Assembly: GCF_002943715.1 (NCBI RefSeq)
Contig: NZ_MQUA01000004.1
Coordinates: 248,001 to 312,000, forward strand
DNA: 64,000 bases
Direction of reading: 5' to 3'
Source: Polaribacter filamentus
GTDB taxonomy: Bacteria; Bacteroidota; Bacteroidia; Flavobacteriales; Flavobacteriaceae
A program made the translations under genes and the position numbers. Under the pieces are notes generated by a model, which made no database searches, was not told the DNA's origin, and saw only the letters and a program-made list of their open reading frames with translations. Numbering within the stretch: the stretch's first letter is position 1; each line of letters starts with the position of its first letter. Positions 61,111 through 64,000 of this stretch are shown here, piece by piece.

Positions 61111-62262
61111 ATGACTCCAAAAATAGATAAACAGATAGTTAAGTACATTTCTAAATCGGCAACTGCCAAAGATTTAGATGAACTTTCAGTGTGGATTCAA
61201 TACCCAAATAATAAAATACTCTTTAAAGAATATGTAAAAACACATTATATAATTAACTATGCTATGAATAACTCCGAACAAGACAGAGGTATTGAGCGTC
61301 TGCTTCTTAAAATAAGAAAAGATAAAAAAGTGATTTTTATTAAAAAAATCAAAAGTTTCACAAAATATGCTGCCGTAATTCTTGTGATTTTTTCAGCAAG
61401 TATTTTTTATTTCAGCAAACTGGATATAAATAATAATGATCTGAATATTGTTTCTAATGTAGTTACTCTAAAAACTGAAAGAGGAAAGGTAAAAACAATA
61501 AATGAAAATGTCGAATCCTTAATTAAAGGATCTAATGGGAATATTATAGGGAATCAAAAAGGAAATAGTATCACTTATAATAAAAACTCAAATTTAGACA
61601 AGTTAGTTTATAATACTATTACAGTGCCTTATGGTAAAAGGTTTACAATTAATCTATCAGATGGTACAAAAGTTAATTTAAATTCAGGCACTTCATTTAA
61701 ATATCCAATAAACTTTCTAAAAGGTCAAGAGAGAAAAGTATTTATTGAAACTGGTGAAGCGTTTTTTAATGTCAAAAAAGATGAAAATCATCCGTTTATT
61801 GTAAATAATAGAAATATCAATATAAAGGTATTAGGTACAGAATTTAATGTTAGTTCATATCCAGAAGATGATCGTATAACTACTTTTTTAGTTGAAGGTT
61901 CTATTGAACTTTCACAAAACAATTCATTAGATAAAATAAAATTAACTCCAGGCTATAAAGCATCATATAGCAAAACAAGTAAAAATTTAGATGTATCTAA
62001 AGCAGATTTTGAAGTTCATACAGCTTGGTTAAAAGGTAAAATTGTTATAAAATATATGAAATTTGGTGATATTATAAATAAGTTAGAAAGACGTTACGAT
62101 GTTTCTATAGAAAGCAGTGATGCTATTTTAAACAATGAGTTTATTACAGCAACATTTGAAAATGAAACAATAAGTCAAGTTTTGGAAGTGATCAATAAGT
62201 TACATCCAATAGATTATAAAATAAAAGGTAATCAAATATTAATCTCAAAATATAACAAGTAA
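61111..62262 (+). CDS. FecR-family anti-sigma factor
   Basis: From ATG 61111 the protein has 383 residues (a TTG at 61081 adds ten). A cytoplasmic N-terminal part that would bind the sigma factor, one membrane helix at about 84-104 (YAAVILVIFSASIFYF), a FecR domain (TVPYGKRFTINLSDGTKVNL, ETGEAFFNVKKDENHPFIVN, VLGTEFNVSSYPEDDRITTF) and a C-terminal DUF4974-like domain (FGDIINKLERRYDVSIESSD, TATFENETISQVLEVINKLH) are seen. It spans the inner membrane, senses the TonB-dependent receptor and controls the ECF sigma factor. Confidence 0.9.
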   Translation: MTPKIDKQIVKYISKSATAKDLDELSVWIQYPNNKILFKEYVKTHYIINYAMNNSEQDRGIERLLLKIRKDKKVIFIKKIKSFTKYAAVILVIFSASIFYFSKLDINNNDLNIVSNVVTLKTERGKVKTINENVESLIKGSNGNIIGNQKGNSITYNKNSNLDKLVYNTITVPYGKRFTINLSDGTKVNLNSGTSFKYPINFLKGQERKVFIETGEAFFNVKKDENHPFIVNNRNINIKVLGTEFNVSSYPEDDRITTFLVEGSIELSQNNSLDKIKLTPGYKASYSKTSKNLDVSKADFEVHTAWLKGKIVIKYMKFGDIINKLERRYDVSIESSDAILNNEFITATFENETISQVLEVINKLHPIDYKIKGNQILISKYNK

Positions 62263-62287
62263 AAATTAAATTATGTAATAAAAAGAA

Positions 62288-62315
62288 ATCGAAAGGTGCA
62301 GCAACACCTTTCGAT
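62288..62315 (+). other. 11-bp stem-loop between fecR and the SusC gene
   Basis: ATCGAAAGGTG, a 6-nt loop CAGCAA and CACCTTTCGAT form a perfect stem 25 bp after the FecR stop. It lacks a T-run, so it is a weak terminator at best and could be a leader or attenuator structure for the receptor gene 109 bp downstream. Confidence 0.55.
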
Positions 62316-62424
62316 TAAGTAAAAGTGACTAATATTAATTAACCACATAAATCGACTACAAAAATATGAAAAAGTATTTAGGTTAAGGTGTATAAACCTA
62401 TTATCTATAAATCTAAAATTAAAA

Positions 62425-64000
62425 ATGAAGTTTTCAGTATTCATATTAGTATTCTCTCTATTTCAGCTTCAGGCTAATACTTCATTTTCTCAAAAAAATG
62501 AGGTAACTCTTGAATTCAAAAATGTGAATCTAGAAAAGGTATTAAATGAAATAGAAAATTTAACGGAATACAGATTTATTTATAAAAATAAGGAAATAGA
62601 TTACAATAGAAATGTTTCAATAACAGCTAAAAAAGAGAAGTTACCTAGTGTCTTAATGAGATTGTTTAGCGACTCTGATATTACTTACGAAGTAGTTGGT
62701 AAACAAGTAATCTTAAAAGCTAAAAATGAAAATATTAGTGACATTAATGACCAAATAAATACTAAAAAAACAAACCAAGATTTCATGATTAATGGAGTCG
62801 TAAAAGATAGTAAAGGCATGACTTTACCTGGTGCAAGTGTATTAGAAAAAGGCACTTATAATGGCACACAATCAGACTTTGATGGAAACTTTTCTCTTGC
62901 TATAAAAGATTTAAATGCTACTCTGGTTGTTTCTTTTTTAGGGTATATCAGTCAAGAAATACAAATAAAAGATGATAGTAACTTAAATATTGTTCTATTA
63001 GAAGACACTGCAAGCCTCGAAGAAATAGTGGTGGTAGGATATGGTTCTCAAAAAAAAGTTACTGTAACAGGTTCTGTTTCTGACATTAAAACGAAAGAAA
63101 TACAACAAACACAAACCGCAAACTTAGCCAATAATCTTACAGGTAGAGTACCGGGTTTGGTAATCAATTCTAGAGGTGGTGAGCCAGGAAGTGATAACGT
63201 AAGTATTTTAATTAGAGGTATTTCTACAACGGGTGATAATACTCCTTTATATGTGATAGACGGAATTCCAAACAGAGGAAGTTTTGAGAGATTAAATCCA
63301 GCAGATATTGAAAGTATATCTGTTTTAAAAGATGCGTCAGCGGCAATTTATGGTGCTCAAGCAGCAAATGGTGTAATACTAATTACTACAAAAAGAGGTA
63401 AAACGGGCGAAACAATTTTTAGTTACAATCAAAGTTATTCGATCTCTCAATCTACAAGAAGACCTGAGTTAATGAATGCTCAGCAATATCTTACGTGGGT
63501 TGATGAAAAGAATGAAAGAAATGGAAGGCCAAGAGAATTTCAAAGTATCATTAGACAATATAGAAACGGAACAATTGACACTTCTGTTTGGGGCGACACA
63601 GATTGGTGGAGCACAGTTATTGAAGATTGGACACCACAAATTCAACATTCTATTAATGCTTCTGGAGGTGGTGAGAAAACACAGTTTTTTGTTTCTGGTC
63701 AATTTTTAGATCAAGATGCCTTATATGTTGGAAGTGCTTATGGATACAAACAATATAATATTAGATCAAATATTGATACTCGTTTTAGCGATAATTTTAA
63801 AATGAGCTTTGATCTTGCAGCTCGTGTTGGAAATAAAAGTGGCCCAACTTTAGATACAGATGGTTTAATTAGACAAGTCTTTGTCCAGGCTCCTTATGAA
63901 TTTCCTTACTTTGAAAATGGTTTAGTAGCAAAAACTTCTTCAGGGAATCCAATTAGTTTAGTAAATGGAAATAGTGGTAATAGATCAACTAAAACTAAAA
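62425..64000 (+). CDS. SusC/RagA-type TonB-dependent receptor with STN domain (3' end outside window)
   Basis: The frame opens at ATG 62425 and stays open to the window end (525 residues visible; the family has about 1000-1150). A signal peptide is followed by an STN domain at about 28-85 (VTLEFKNVNLEKVLNEIENL), which contacts FecR-type anti-sigma factors. A carboxypeptidase-D-like domain at about 122-185 (INGVVKDSKGMTLPGASVLE) comes next. The plug begins near 203 (IVVVGYGSQKKVTVTGSV) and includes ADIESISVLKDASAAIYGAQ and ANGVILITTKRGK. It imports a bound polymer or oligosaccharide through the outer membrane with its SusD partner, which should lie downstream. The STN domain fits regulation by the FecI/FecR pair here. 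Confidence 0.92.
   Translation, partial: MKFSVFILVFSLFQLQANTSFSQKNEVTLEFKNVNLEKVLNEIENLTEYRFIYKNKEIDYNRNVSITAKKEKLPSVLMRLFSDSDITYEVVGKQVILKAKNENISDINDQINTKKTNQDFMINGVVKDSKGMTLPGASVLEKGTYNGTQSDFDGNFSLAIKDLNATLVVSFLGYISQEIQIKDDSNLNIVLLEDTASLEEIVVVGYGSQKKVTVTGSVSDIKTKEIQQTQTANLANNLTGRVPGLVINSRGGEPGSDNVSILIRGISTTGDNTPLYVIDGIPNRGSFERLNPADIESISVLKDASAAIYGAQAANGVILITTKRGKTGETIFSYNQSYSISQSTRRPELMNAQQYLTWVDEKNERNGRPREFQSIIRQYRNGTIDTSVWGDTDWWSTVIEDWTPQIQHSINASGGGEKTQFFVSGQFLDQDALYVGSAYGYKQYNIRSNIDTRFSDNFKMSFDLAARVGNKSGPTLDTDGLIRQVFVQAPYEFPYFENGLVAKTSSGNPISLVNGNSGNRSTKTK

Overview
The window looks like a chromosome segment of a marine Flavobacteriaceae bacterium (Bacteroidota; Polaribacter-like, although the genus is only a guess). 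Reasons: very AT-rich DNA; a type IX secretion C-terminal sorting domain; a FecI/FecR/SusC regulatory and uptake set; a complete-looking set of late mevalonate-pathway enzymes; LytTR signalling; -7 promoter elements of the Bacteroidota type (TAnnTTTG); and almost no Shine-Dalgarno sequences.

Layout. (1) 1-2.4 kb: three secreted or lipoprotein phosphoesterases (two of the GDPD/PI-PLC superfamily and a PhoA-type alkaline phosphatase). (2) 2.4-11.2 kb: a nearly complete L-rhamnose catabolic operon: aldolase/lactaldehyde-dehydrogenase fusion, isomerase, kinase, FMN-dependent lactate dehydrogenase and an NCS1-type permease. A decayed GntR/LacI-type regulator lies divergent to it, and six tandem 5-mers abut the promoter. 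(3) 11.2-18 kb: a scarred accessory zone with a tRNA-Asp 3'-end fragment plus terminator (probable att site of an island), a broken serine hydrolase, small hypothetical genes and an IS5-type transposase relic. (4) 18-29 kb: a surface locus with a membrane-anchored AraC-type regulator, a secreted tail-collar protein, a 2863-residue LamG/T9SS protein and a small protein sharing a domain with the giant. (5) 29.5-43.5 kb: housekeeping genes: SSS symporter, quinone oxidoreductase, thioesterase, Prc protease, SurE, LpxB, NlpC/P60, ComEC, thioredoxin, peptide transporter, SPFH lipoprotein. (6) 43.8-58.5 kb: a dispersed isoprenoid region: HMG-CoA reductase fused to a DUF1569-like domain, GYDIA kinase, diphosphomevalonate decarboxylase, a mevalonate-kinase-type GHMP enzyme and a UbiA prenyltransferase. 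These are interleaved with a flavoprotein, thiamine pyrophosphokinase, two miniature MotA/ExbB-like membrane proteins and a LytS/LytT two-component pair. (7) 58.5-64 kb: a divergent Lrp/threonine-dehydrogenase pair, an integrase relic, then a divergent ECF sigma factor, FecR and a SusC receptor that runs off the window and probably opens a polysaccharide utilisation locus.

How the genes work together. The rhamnose operon should convert L-rhamnose to DHAP and pyruvate within one transcription unit, with a strong internal hairpin after the first gene. Genes at 43.8-57 kb supply mevalonate-derived isoprenoids, and several there share TATCTTTG/TATTTTTG -7 boxes.

Two recurring oddities deserve attention. 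First, single-base deficits in A tracts break otherwise clean genes (lpxB, the thiamine pyrophosphokinase locus, the gene at 27.7 kb), which suggests either homopolymer sequencing errors or slippage. Second, several relics of mobile elements (IS5, Y1/IS200-like, tyrosine integrase, tRNA att site) flank the accessory blocks.
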